From Panopea generosa (Eukaryota > Mollusca > Bivalvia > Adapedonta > Hiatellidae), in NCBI GenBank assembly GCA_029582155.1, contig CM055911.1:29745741-29809740 (forward strand): a DNA stretch of 64,000 nt. Reading direction: 5' to 3'. Position numbers and translations under genes: made by a program. This document shows positions 38,501 to 51,654 of the stretch, one piece after another (the stretch's first letter is position 1; every line of letters starts with the position of its first letter). The notes below the pieces were generated by a model, which ran no database searches, was not told the DNA's origin, and was given only the letters and a program-made list of their open reading frames with translations.

Positions 38501-39860
38501 GCAGTCAGGATGGCCTACTATGGTAGTCAGGATGGCCTACTATGACAGTCTGGATGATCTACTATGGCAGTCAGGATGACCTACTATGACAGTCAGGATG
38601 GCCTATTATGACAGTCAGGATGATCTTCTATGACAGTGCAGTCAGAATGGTTTACTATGATAGTCAGGAAGACTTACTATGACAGTCAGGAAAATCTACT
38701 ATGGTAGTCAGGGTGACCAACTATGGCAGTCAGAAAGACCTACTATGACAGTCAGGAAGATCTACTATGACAGTCACAATGACCAACTATGACAGTCAGG
38801 ATGATCTACTATGACAGTCAGGATGGCAGACTATGGCAGTCAGGATGATCTTCTATGACAGTGCAGTCAGGATGGTCTACTATGACAGTCAGGATGACCT
38901 ACTATGACAGTGCAGTCAGGATGACAGACTATGACAGTCAGGAAGACCTACTATGGCAGTGCAGTCAGGATGACAGACTATGACAGTCAGGATGATCTAC
39001 TATGGCAGTCAGGATGATCTTCTATGACAGTGCAGTCAGGATGATCTACTATGACAGTCAGGATGACTTACTATGACAGTGCAGTCAGGAAGACCTACTA
39101 TGACAGTCAGGATGATCTACTGTGGTAGTCAGGATGATCTAATATGGCAGTCAGGTTGGCCTACTTTGAAAGTTAGGATGATCTACTATGGCAGTCAGGA
39201 TGGCCTACTATGAGTCAGGATGATCTACTACGGCAGTAAGGATGGCCTTCTATGACAGTCAGGATAATCTACTATAGCATTAGGATGACCCAATAAGGCA
39301 GTCAGGATGATCTACTACAACAGTGCAGTCAGGATGACCGACTATAGCAGCCAAGATGACCAACTATGACAGTCAAGATGACCTACTATGGCAGTCAGGA
39401 TGACCTACTATAGCAGTCAGGATGATCTTCTATGACAATGCAGTCAGGATGACCTACTACGGCAGTCAAGATGACCTACTATCACAGTCAGAAAGACCTA
39501 CTATGACAGTCAAGATGATCTACTATGGCAGTCAGGATGACTGACTATGACAGTCAGGATGCCCTTCTATGAAAGTAAGGATGACCTACTATGACAGTCA
39601 GGGTGACCTTCTATGGCAGTCAGGAAGACCTATTATGGCAGTCAAGATGGTCTACTATGACAGTCAGGATGACCTACTATGGCAGTCAGGATGACCTACT
39701 ATGGCAGTCAGGATGACCTTCTATGGCAGTCAGGATGACCTACTATGACAGTCAGGATGACCTACTATGGCAATCAGGATGATCTACTATGGCAGACTGG
39801 ATGACCTACTATGACAGTCAGGATGACCTACTATGGCAGCCAGAATGACCTACTATGACA
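35547..39860. repeat. 22-bp minisatellite array, 4.3 kb (about 190 units)
   Basis: Unit AGTCAGGATGACCTACTATG plus AC or GC. Variants alternate (CTAC/TTCT, TGAC/TGGC, occasional GTGCAGTCAGG expansions), giving mosaic higher-order patterns. No coding potential. Confidence 0.95.
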
Positions 39861-39965
39861 CCATGTTCAACAATTGATCATGAAAACATATTAATTATTT
39901 TGATGTGATAGCTACAAATTATATTTAAACTATGGACACATACAGACTATAGACACTGACAAAGC

Positions 39966-42034
39966 CTGGTGACACTAGCAAACAAATTTTGTGACACCAC
40001 CTCACTTACTTGGTGACACAAGCTCACATACCTGGTGACACCAGCTCACATATTTGGTGACACTAGCTCACTTACTTGGTGACACCAGCTCACTTACTTG
40101 GTGACAACAGCTCACATGCTTGGTGAAACTAGCTCACATAATTGGTGATACTAGTTCACTTACTTGGTGACACCTGCTCACATACTTGGTGACACCAGCT
40201 CACTTACTTGGTGACACCAGCTCATTTACTTGGTGACACTTGCTCACATATTTAATGAAACCAGCTCACATACTTGGTGACACCAGCTGACATACTTGGT
40301 GACACCAGCTCTCATACTTGGTGATACCAGCTCTCTTACTTGGTGACAACAACTTACATATTAGTGACACTAGCTCACTTGGTGACACCAGCTCACTTAC
40401 TTGGTGACACAAGCTCACATTCTTGGTGACACTAGCTCACTTACTCGGTGACACCAGCTTACATACTTGGTGAGACTAGCTCACATACTTGGTGACACCA
40501 GTTCACATACTTGGTGATACTAGCTCACATGTTTAATGACACCAGCTCACATACTTGGTGACACCAGTTCACAAACTTGGTGACACAAGCTCACATATTT
40601 AATGACACCAGTTCATATACTTGGTGACACCAGCTCACATACTTTTGACACCAGCTCACATATTTGGTGACTCAAGCTCAAATACTTGGTGACACCAGCT
40701 TACATACTTGGTGACACCAGCACTCATATTTGGTGACACTAGCTCACATACTTGGTGACACCAGCTAACATATTTTGGTGACATCAGCTCACATATTTGG
40801 TGACACCAGCTCACATACTTTGTGACACCAGCTCACATACTTGGTGACACCAGCTCACATACTTTGTGACACAAGCTCACATACTAGTTGACAACAGCTC
40901 ACATACTTGGTGACACCAGCTCACATACTTGGTGACACCAGCTCACTTACTTGGTGACACAAGCTCACATACTAGGTGACAACAGCTCACATACTTGGTG
41001 ACACCAGCTCACATACTTGGTGACACCAGCTCACTTACTTGGTGACACTTGCTCACATACTTTGTGACACTATCTCACATATTTTATGAAACCAGCTCAC
41101 AAACTTGGTGACACCAGCTCTCATACTTGGTGACACAAACTTTCTTACTTGGTGACACCAGCTCTCTTACTTGGTGACACCAACTTACATATTTGGTGAC
41201 AGTAGCTCATTTGGTGACACCAGCTCATGTACTTGGTGACACCAGCTCACTAACTTCGTGACACCAGCTCACTAACTTGGTGACACAAGCTCACATACTT
41301 GGTGACACTAGCTCACTAACTTGGTGACACCAGCTTACTTACTCGGTGAGACTAGCTCACATACTTTGTGACACCAATTCACATACTTGGTGATACTAGC
41401 TCACATATTTAATGACACCAGCTCACATACTTGGTGACACCAGTTCACAAACTTGGTGACACTAGCTCACGAATTTAATGAAATCAGCTCACATACTTGG
41501 TGACACCAACTCACATACTTGGTGTCACCAGCTCTCATACTTGGTGTCACCAGCTCTCATACTTGGTTACACCAGCTCACATACTTGGTGACACCAGCTC
41601 TCATACTTGGTGACAACAACTTACATATTAGTGACACTAGCTCACATACTTGGTGACACCAGCTCTCACATACCTGGTGACACAAGCTCACATACTTGGT
41701 GACACTCACTCACATATGTAATGACAGCAGCTCACAAACTTGGTGACACCAGCTCACATACCTGATGACACCCGCTCAGATATTTAATGACACCAGCTAA
41801 CATACTGTGTGACAGCAGCTCACATACTTGGTGACACTAGCTCACATATTTGGTGACAGCAGTTCACATACTTGGTGACACCAGCTCACATACTTGGTGA
41901 ACCTTGCTCACATATTTGGTGACAGCAGCTCACATAATTGGTGACACTAGCTCACATACTTGGTGACACTAGCTCACATACTTGGTGACAGCAGCTCACA
42001 TACTTGGTGACACCAGCTCACATACTTGGTGATA
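39966..42034. repeat. Second 22-bp minisatellite array, 2.1 kb (about 94 units)
   Basis: Unit CACATACTTGGTGACACCAG plus CT, with a variant carrying TTTAATGAC in place of CTTGGTGAC. It starts about 105 bp after the preceding array but has an unrelated sequence. Confidence 0.95.
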
Positions 42035-44277
42035 GGAACACATTTTTTACTCATGTGAGAGTATAATACAAACTATCAAAACTAATTGTGTGATAACAAA
42101 TTATAACAAGAGGGTCAATTTGGACAAAAGTTATAATACATCAAAATAGAAGAAACTAAGTTTTTTTTTATTTTTAATGCCATTTTCATCCCATGACAGT
42201 TTATATAATAAAATATGGCATATCCTGATTAATTGGAAGAAGAGAAAGAACTCAGAATGAATCTGACAGCGCCTTACACCACTCAGCCAAGTAGGGCACT
42301 AAATTAAGTTGACCCTAACTTTATTGATTACCAGTACATGTAAGTAACAACAATGTTTATATGGAAATACAGTGTAACCTTGACTAAGTATCCAGGTGGA
42401 TAAACCACTCTGTTATGGTTACTTTATACGGATTTATAACTTTTAACAAACTTAGTAATTGAGCACTCAAACACTTAATGAATAATCGAACAGAAAAGAA
42501 CTGTAATGCACAAGAAAATTCAGCTGAAAGAACTACTGTCTCCTTCAAAAGGTTGTAATGATAGCTCAAAGGTCTAAATGATTAGAATGAGATAAGAACT
42601 GTATAAGATGCATGTAAGAAAGTCCATACTACATTTCAATTGATCAAGTGAGTTATTAGAGGTCATGTAAACGAAGACACTTCACCACAGCCTTGGTAAC
42701 AGTTAAAAGCCTACATGTATGTACACAATATACTACTGCACAAAGATTTACAGACAGAAGATTACATAAAGAATGTGTATATAAATATTTCATCATTAAA
42801 TTTTGTCTCAAAGCTTTCTATATAATTATATTCACTTAACATATGAACAAATCATAATATGGAAACAACAAATGCACATCAAGAACACAATAGCTGCTCT
42901 TCTGTATTTTCCATTCATGTTGATAGTCATACAGTCATGTGCTAAGAAAAAATGCTTTTGCTCCTGTTAATTTCTGTTGTTTTTTTACCAGGGCATTGGG
43001 TGCAAGTTGTGGCTGTGAAAGAAAAAATAAGGGGTCTTCCAAGAAACTTCTACCTTATACATTTAGTGAACCTGTGAACTTTGGCCGAGTGTAGCTTGCG
43101 CAAACTTTTACATTGTTGTGATTTCAATTATCTCCCTTTATGAAATAGCATTATTCTGATTTCACCGTATCTTCATGATCTGACAGATTTCCATGGCTGT
43201 CCTTTATTTAGCGTGTGAGTAGTTATGAATCCTTAACTGGATCCTACTCATATAAAACTATCAGTACATGTATGTAAATTGTGCCTACAGTCAAGATGTG
43301 GCGCATGTTAGACCACTGTATATAAGTTATGGTTGAAACCAATTCTATTGAGTTGGTTGATTCTATAGTCTTGTGTCCTTGGTTTGCATTGTAGCTAGAT
43401 ATAGCATTGAGATTTTGAGTGGACAAACAAATGGAAGAGGCTGAAAACTTCTAGTAAAAACAGATATACTCATATTCCAACTACAGGAGCTGTGCTCCTG
43501 TACATAATATATACTGATTTTGTGTCTAACTAACTTCTGAAACATTTCAACAGCACAGCACCCCTTCCCCACCACACATTTTTAAATGTCAAAAGATATA
43601 AAATATTAAAATAAAACATGTAGAAAACAATAATATGATAATGGTTTGCATATAAACATCCATACAGAAACTAAGCCATGACCTTTTGATCAGCTTGAAT
43701 GTAATGTTTAATGTATGCATGTCAGGGGTGGATCCAGGATATCAGTTGGGGGTGGACTTAGGGGACGCAACAAATTCTGAACGCATGTTTTTCGGTAGAA
43801 ATATAGAGGAATTTAATAAAATATAGGAGTTTAGGGTGGGGTGGATCCTACATTGCATGTAAACATAAGAGGTCATTACACTACTCCAAGTACAATCGCC
43901 ATCCTCCCTGATGTAACTATAACAAAATACGCATGCAAAACCTTCAGCCCAACCATACAATCCAAGTGTTTAGTGTTGAGAACTTTATGACCATCAATTG
44001 TAATATTATATTACTTAAATCTACTGGATCAACTGGACATGGGTGACCTCTGAGAGAAATGTGATGGTTAAAACAATATTAGGAAAATGTTTATTTAGAC
44101 AAGAATGGATGGATGGGCAGACATATGGACAGACAAGTGTATTTAGTGTAAGGTTAGAAACGATCAAAGCATTTCCCAATTGAAACATAACTATTACCAC
44201 TGAGTTGCTAACACCACACAGTGCTCTTGTGATCTACTGGGACTATGGTATATAAAAGATCATATTAATAAAAATTA
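42035..44277. other. Intronic noncoding DNA
   Basis: Contains a degraded family A SINE (42170-42300). Short open frames (for example 43363-43575 and 43742-43960, minus) have no recognisable domain or splice-consistent link to CASD1. Confidence 0.5.
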
Positions 44278-44395
44278 AATTGGCGTAATGCCATTTTCAA
44301 CATATTGCATGTTATATATGGTATCCAGTCCTATATTGGTAGAGGAAGACCTCATCATTAGTCTGGGTACAACCATTATCCTTCAACAAGAAAAA
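44278..44395 (-). mobile_element. SINE family A, truncated inverted copy
   Basis: Body portion only (GGCGTAATGCCATTTTCAAC... GAGGAAGACCTCAT), ending about 200 bp from a CASD1 exon. A second truncated copy lies at 44838-44960 on the other side of that exon. Confidence 0.6.
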
Positions 44396-44598
44396 GAGGA
44401 TAAAAAAGTACATATTTTCATGAACAGAATTGTTTTGTCAAGAGATAATTTTATGAATGCCCCACACTATGTAGATAAAGAGCCTGCATACAAAATTTCC
44501 AGGTTAGACACCACACCATTCATATAATCTACAGAGAAGCTACCACTGTACAATACCCAGGTTTGACAACACCACTTGTTGGCATGCTCTGTACTCAC

Positions 44599-44718
44599 CT
44601 GGCAGTAGCGGAACAGGCCAAATTCTCCTTTCTTCCAGAAGTATGTGAAATGTCCATAGCCAGTCAAAAACAGGTAACACGATACGAGGACTCGGATATG
44701 CATGTAAATTGGCAACAC
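44599..44718 (-). CDS. CASD1: CASD1 coding exon with MHIRVLV / GYGHF motifs
   Basis: 120-bp, phase 0-0 exon, acceptor ATATTACAG, consensus donor GTGAGT. It reads VLPIYMHIRVLVSCYLF then LTGYGHFTYFWKKGEFGLFR and YCQ. MHIRVLVxxYLFxTGYGHFxYFWxKGxFGxxRxCQ is the hallmark block of CASD1 and is shared with fungal Cas1p-type capsule O-acetyltransferases. The next residues expected from homology, VLFRLN, are supplied by the exon at 22488-22644. Confidence 0.96.
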
Positions 44719-45196
44719 CTGTAATATTAAACCATGGTAGTCTGTAATTGCCAAGTTTTATAGAATTTGTTATTGCAGTCTTTCTCGGCACATGCCGTGT
44801 AAAATGAGAAGTTATTCCATGTCTAATATTTTGTTTAGAATGGGGTTTAACATCACTTTCAACACATTTCAGGTTATCTATGTTATATATCTATATCAAT
44901 ATCTATATTATTGCATTTTGAACCAAAAGACTGCAAGTCATTTATCATTGGGACGATGAAAATTCTCTTTTTTTTGTTTGTTTGATGACTAGTCTCGACA
45001 TTGAATAAGAACATTCTAAACATGCAATGTGTCAGTATTTTGAGACATGTCACGATTCAATTGGTGTAAACAACAATTAAGATAAATTTTTTGTTGCCCT
45101 CACACTATGTAATATTTGAACATTGTGAAACATAATCCCCACATGAACATATTCTTGTTCCCACAGAGGATAGAGCAGACATGATGGTAAGTTAAC

Positions 45197-46105
45197 AAAC
45201 AAGAGGCCCAGGGCCTTACAGTCACCTGATTATCTATAAAAACATTCACATAAGTCTATTAAGTCATAAGAAATAACTTTTTTTGTCAGTTTCTCTTAAA
45301 AAGATTTAGTATAGTAGGCCCCCACCCTCAAGGCCAAACCGTGAGACCCAGGGACATGAAATTCACAAATTTTATAAAGGACCTATAGTCGTCAATAATT
45401 ATGCTCAAAATTTGTTTCTGAACGCTTCCTTTAATAATAAGATTCTTAAAGTTTATCTTGAATTTGACTTTTTGGCCCCGCCCCGCCACGCCCCTAAGAC
45501 CTCATGGGGGTGGGGACCATGAAATTCACATAGGTATTATCCGTCATGTCAGCAACAACAAATCACACCAAAAAACATTCACAAAGTCTATTCAGTCAAA
45601 AGAAATAACATTTTTTTGTCATTTCCCTTATATAGATTTAGTAAAGTAGGCCCCACCCCAAGGGCCATACCGTGAGACCCAGGACCATGAAATTCACACA
45701 TTTTATAAAGAACCCATAGGTGTCAATAATTGTTCCTGAGTGCTTCCTATAATAATAAGACCAAGGGACATGCAAATCACAATTTTTATAAGGGACCCAT
45801 ATATGTTCCTAACCATGCTCACCATTTGTTTCCCAGTGCTTCTGATAGTAAGAGGAGGTTTAAAGTTTACCTTGAATTTGACTGTTTTGACTGACCCCAA
45901 GGCCCTAGGTGGAGCGGGGACCATGCAATTCACACTTTTGATTCACCCATAGGTACAAAAGCTGCATACAACATTTCACTACAATTGAGCTTACGGTTTT
46001 TGATAGGAAGTCAAAAATGTAAAATGTTTACAGACGCACGATGGAAAAAAGGCGATCACAAAAGGTCCTTTGAGAAAAAGTCTTAGGTTACCTAAAATTA
46101 AACAT
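45197..46105 (+). repeat. Dispersed repeat starting AACAAGAGGCCC, different body
   Basis: Shares the start with the 9592 repeat. Its body has three diverged copies (about 45320, 45520 and 45660) of a block with GGCC and ACCATGAAATTCACA motifs, and it ends near AAAAGGTCCTTTGAG. Possibly a related nonautonomous element. Confidence 0.55.
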
Positions 46106-46367
46106 TAAGTATAACAAATATTTTTAGCATATCTATATGGACAGTCACTTCTCCCTCCTCCGCATTTTCAATGTCACTTCTTTCTTGATATCAGACCCAG
46201 CATGGTCCCTGATGGGGGAAAACAAATTCCCGAAGTCATTTAGTTTTTTGTTCTACTGGCATTAATAGTGAAATTCAGAAAGGATTTATACATTCTGGAT
46301 ATGCTCCTATAGATATATATATTCACGAATCACAGATAGAAATAACCAGTTGTCCTGGTGTTCTATG

Positions 46368-46613
46368 CCGGACCTCGTTAGCTCAGTTGGTAGCACAAAT
46401 GACTATCAATTCAGGGGCCAAAAGTTCATCTGTGATGATTGATATATGACATTGCATCTTAATGTTATTCTCTCACCGCTGATTAAAGTGATAAAGTTTT
46501 CAGTTACTTGCGTAGATGAGTGTGCTCGAGTACTGGTTTACCTTCCAGGATCCCGAGAAAAAGTCGTTAAGTTTACTAATCATCTGTTAAGCTTAATATT
46601 TAAACAAAAAAAC
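46368..46613 (+). mobile_element. tRNA-derived SINE, family C, second copy
   Basis: Begins GCCGGACCTCGTTAGCTCAG and ends in a poly-A-like TTTAAACAAAAAAAC. The body matches the 18487-18766 copy. The B-box is degraded. Confidence 0.75.
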
Positions 46614-47242
46614 AATCTATGCAATATTAATCCTTAGTAAAGCAAATTAAACTAAATGTGAAATTCAAGAACATGTACCAGAGCATTGTTATGCAATCAT
46701 GCATTAATGTTCGACACATATTGTTTTTAAACCCGCAATTTAATCTGGTGGAAATGATTAGATGTAAAGGTAAAATAATTTGCATTTTATCTGGATGAAA
46801 GTTATAATCTTTACAAGGTAATTTAAAAATGTTGTTAAAAACACTTTGAATTAATATTGATCATTTTATAAGGGAAAATCGGCAAAAATCATCCAAAAAA
46901 TACAAACCGCTAGGGGGCGCTGTTTTCAAAAATCTGTGGACACAAGCTAAAATGAAAGCTGAGATTTTATAGTACAGGTGTACAGATATATAATAATTTA
47001 CGCTAGATGTAAAAAAATCCAATAGGAACACTACGAACCACCTTAAATATTTTAATGCATGGAATTATTCATGAAATGTTTATATGTATACTGAATGAGT
47101 TGATTAAATGTGATATGTAATGTTTTATGAATATGTGATGTTTTATAATAAAAATTATGATGTAAATATTGAATAAAAGTTATATTATAAAAAAAAAAAA
47201 AAATTGTTAAAGTATATTTTGGTTAATTTTTGCATACTGTAC

Positions 47243-47332
47243 CTTACTGGCTCCTGTCAGATGATATATCAATATGACCAGCTGCATCCAGCCCTTCCAC
47301 TCATCTGTCTGGTCCCTGTGTAGTACCTCAGT
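47243..47332 (-). CDS. CASD1: CASD1 coding exon whose 5' end is copied into the adjacent satellite
   Basis: 90-bp, phase 0-0 exon: [17 protein letters not shown] then [13 protein letters not shown], donor GTACAG, acceptor [24 protein letters not shown] is a strongly conserved CASD1 block. The first 26 coding bases (plus-strand 47307-47332) and the 37 intronic bases before them (47333-47369) are identical to the consensus of the 63-bp unit repeated through the next 10 kb. Because the protein segment matches vertebrate CASD1, the exon is the source and the satellite is derived. Confidence 0.94.
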
Positions 47333-47550
47333 CTATAAACATTACAGCATAATTACATAACAAGCTAACGTCTGGTCCGTGTGTAGTACCTCAGTCTATA
47401 AACATTACAGCATAATTACATAACAAGCTAATGTCTGGTCCCCGTGTAGTACCTCAGTCTATAAACATTACAGCATAATTACATAACAAGCTAACGTCTG
47501 GTCCCTGTGTAGTACCTCAGTCTATAAACATTACAGCATAATTACATAAC

Positions 47551-50500
47551 AAGCTTATGTCTAGTCCCTGTGTAGTACCACAGTCTATAAACAATACAGC
47601 ATAGTTACATAACAAGCTAACATCTGGTCCCTGTGTAGTACCTCAGTCTATAAACATTAAAGCATAATTACATAACAAGGTAACGTCTGGTCCCTGTGTA
47701 GTACCTCAGTCTATAAACATTACAGCATAATTACATAACAAGCTAACGTCTGGTCCCTGTGTAGTACCTCAGTCTATAAACATTACAGCATAATTACATA
47801 ACAAGCTAACGTCTGGCCCTGTGTAGTACCTCAGTCTATAAACATTACAGCATAATTACATAACAAGCTAACGTCTGGTCCCTGTGTAGTACCTCAGTCT
47901 ATAAACATTATAGCATAATTACATAACAAGCTAAAGTCTGGTCCCTGTGTAGTACCTCAGTCTATAAACATCACAGCATATTTACATACATGTAACAAGC
48001 TAACGTCTGGCCCTGTGTAGTACCTCAGTCTATAAACATTACAGCATAATTACATAACAAGCTAACGTCTGGCCCTGTGTAGTACCTCAGTCTATAAACA
48101 TTACAGCATAATTACATAACAAGCTAACGTCTGGTCCCTGTGTAGTACCTCAGTCTATAAACATTACAACATAATTACATAACAAGCTAAAGTCTGGTCC
48201 CTGTGTAGTACCTCAGTCTATAAACATTACAGCATAATTACATAACAAGCTAAAGTCTGGTCCCTGTGTAGTACCTCAGTCTATAAACATTACAGCATAA
48301 TTACATAACAAGCTTACATCTGGTCCCTGTGTAGTACCTCAGTTTATAAACATTACAGCATAATTACATAACAAGCTTAAGTCTGGTCCCTGTGTTATAC
48401 CTCAGTTTATAAACATTACAGCATAATTACATAACAAGCTAATGTCTGGTCCCTGTGTAGTTCCTCAGTCTATTAACATTACAGCATAATTACATAACAA
48501 GCTAACGTCTGGTCCCTGTGTAGTACCTCAGTCTATAAACAATACAGCATAATAACATAACAAACTAACGTCTGGTCCGTGTGTAGTACCTCAGTCTATA
48601 GCATTACAGCATAATTACATAACAAGCTAACGTCTGGTCCCTGTGTAGTACCTCAGTTTATAAACATTACAGCATAATTACATAACAAGCTTACATCTGG
48701 TCCCTGTGTAGTACCTCAGTTTATAAACATCACAGCATAATTACATAACAAGCTTACATCTGGTCCCTGTGTAGTACCTCAGTCTATAAACATAACAGCA
48801 TAATTACATAACAAGCTTACATCTGGTCCCTGTGTAGTACCTCAGTCTATAAACATTACAGCATAATTACATAACAAGCTAAAGTCTGGTCCCTGTGTAG
48901 TACCTCAGTTTATGAACACTACAGCATAAATACATAACAAGCTAACGTCTGGTCCCTGTGTAGTACCTCAGTCTATAAACATTGTAATACAGCATAATTA
49001 CATAACAAGCTAACGTCTGGCCCTGTGTAGTTCCTCAGTCTATAAACATTACAGCATAATTACATAACAAGCTAATGTCTGGTCCCTGTGTAGTACCTCA
49101 GTCTATAAACATTACAGCATAATTACATAACAAGCTAAAGTCTGGTCCCTGTGTAGTACCTCAGTCTATAAACATTACAGCATAATTACATAACAAGCTT
49201 ACATCTGGTCCCTGTGTAGTACCTCAGTTTATAAACATTACAGCATAATTACATAACAAGCTAAAGTCTGGTCCCTGTGTAGTACCTCAGTTTATAAACA
49301 TTACAGCATAATTACATAACAAGCTTACATCTGGTCCCAGTGTAGTACCTCAGTTTATAAACATTACAGCATAATTACATAACAAGCTAAAGCCTGGTCC
49401 CTGTGTAGTACCTCAGTTTATAAACATTACAGCATAATTACATAACAAGCTACCGTCTGGTCCCTGTGTAGTACCTCAGTCTATTAACATTACAGCATAA
49501 TTACATAACAAGCTAACGTCACGTCCGTGTGTAGTACCTCAGTCTATAAACATTACAGCATAATTACATAACAAGCTAACGTCTGGTCCCTGTGTAGTAC
49601 CTCAGTTTATAAACATTACAGCATAATTACATAACAAGCTAACGTCTGGTCCATGTGTAGTACCTCAGGCTATAAACATTACAGCATAATTACATAACAA
49701 GCTAACGTCTGGTCCATGTGTAGTATCTCAGTCTATAAACATTACAGCATAATTACATAACAAGCTAAAGTCTGGTCCCTGTGTAGTACCTCAGTTTATA
49801 AACATTACAGCATAATTACATAACAAGCTTATGTCTAGTCCCTGTGTAGTACCACAGTCTATAAACAATACAGCATAGTTACATAACAAGCTAACATCTG
49901 GTCCCTGTGTAGTACTTCAGTCTATAAACATTAAAGCATAATTACATAACAAGGTAACGTCTGGTCCCTGTGTAGTACCTCAGTCTATAAACATTACAGC
50001 ATAATTACATAACAAGCTAACGTCTGGTCCATGTGTAGTACCTCAGTCTATAAACATTACAGCATAATTACATAACAAGCTAAAGTCTGGTCCCTGTGTA
50101 GTACCTCAGTTTATAAACATTACAGCATAATTACATAACAAGCTAACGTCTGGTCCCTGTGTAGTACCTCAGTCTATAAACATTACAGCATAATTACATA
50201 ACAAGCTAACGTCTGGTCCGTGTGTAGTACCTCAGTCTATAAACATTACAGCATAATAACATAACAAGCTAACGTCTGGTCCATGTGTAAAAAAACTCAG
50301 TTCATAAACATTAATGCATAATTACATAACAAGCTAACGTCTGGTTCCTTTGTAGTACCTCAGTCTATAAACATTACAGCATAATTACATAACAAGCTAA
50401 CGTCTGGTCCGTGTGTAGTACCTCAATCTATAAACATTACAGCATAATAACATAACAAGCTAACGTCTGGTCCATGTGTAGTACCTCAGTCTATAACATT

Positions 50501-51654
50501 ACAGCATAATTACATAACAAACTAACATCTGGTCCCTGTGTAAAAGAAACTCAGTTTATAAACATTAATGCATTATTACATAACAAGCTAACCTCTGGTC
50601 ACTGTGCAGTACCTCAGTCTATAAACATTACAGCATAATTACATAACAAGCTAACATCTGGTCCCCGTGTAGTACCTCAGTCTTTAAACATTACAGCATA
50701 ATTACATAACAAGCTAACGTCTGGTCCCCGTGTAGTACCTCAGTCTATAAACATTACAGCATAATTACATAACAAGCTAACGTCTGGTCCGTGTGTAGTA
50801 CCTCAGTCTATAAACATTACAGCATAATTACATAACAAGCTAACTTCTGGTCCATGTGTAGTACCTCAGTCTATAAACATTACAGCATAACTACATAACA
50901 AGCTAACTTCTGGTCCCCATGTAGTACCTCAGGCTATAAACATTACAGCATATTTACATTACAAGCTAATGTCTGGCCCTGTGTAGTACCTCAGTCTATA
51001 AACATTACAACATAATTACATAACAAGCTAACGTCTGGTCTCCATGTAGTACCTCGGTCTATAAACATTACAGCATAATTACATAACAAGCTAACGTCTG
51101 GTCCATGTGTTGTACCTCAGTCTATAAACATTACAACATAATTACATAACAAGCTGATGTCTAGTCCCTGTGTAGTACCTCAGTCTTTTAATATTACAGC
51201 ATAAATACATAACAAGCTAACGTCTGGTCCATGTGTTGTACCTCATTCTATAAACATTACAGCATAATTACATAACAAGCTACCATCTGGTCCCTGTGTA
51301 GTACCTCAGTCTATAAACATTACAGCATAATTACTTAACAAGCTAACGTCTAGTCCCTGTGTAGTACCTCAGTCTATAAACATTACAGCATATTTACATA
51401 ACAAGCTACCGTCTGGTCCCTGTGTAGTACCTCAGTCAATAAACATTACAGCATAATTACATAACAAGCTAACGTCTGGTCCCTGTGTAGTACCTCAGTC
51501 TATAAACATAACAGCATATTTACATAACAAGCTAATGTCTGGTCCCCGTGTAGTACCTCAGTCTATAAACATTACAGCATAATTACATAACAAGCTAACG
51601 TCTGGTCCCTGTGTAGTACCTCAGTCTATAAACATTACAGCATAATTACATAAC
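47551..51654. repeat. Higher-order block 1 of the 63-bp array (about 4.1 kb)
   Basis: The series of unit variants is reproduced in order in block 2. Marker variants: CCACAGTCTATAAACAATAC (47578 and 51682), a CATACATGTAACAAG insertion (47985 and 52151) and an AAAAAACTCAGTTC variant (50289 and 54456). Offsets are 4104, then 4166-4167, a difference of one 63-bp unit. Confidence 0.88.

Noticed and set aside
35547..42034. Possible CRISPR array (regular short repeats)
   Set aside because: Units are contiguous 22-bp tandem repeats with no unique spacers, in an animal intron, without cas genes.
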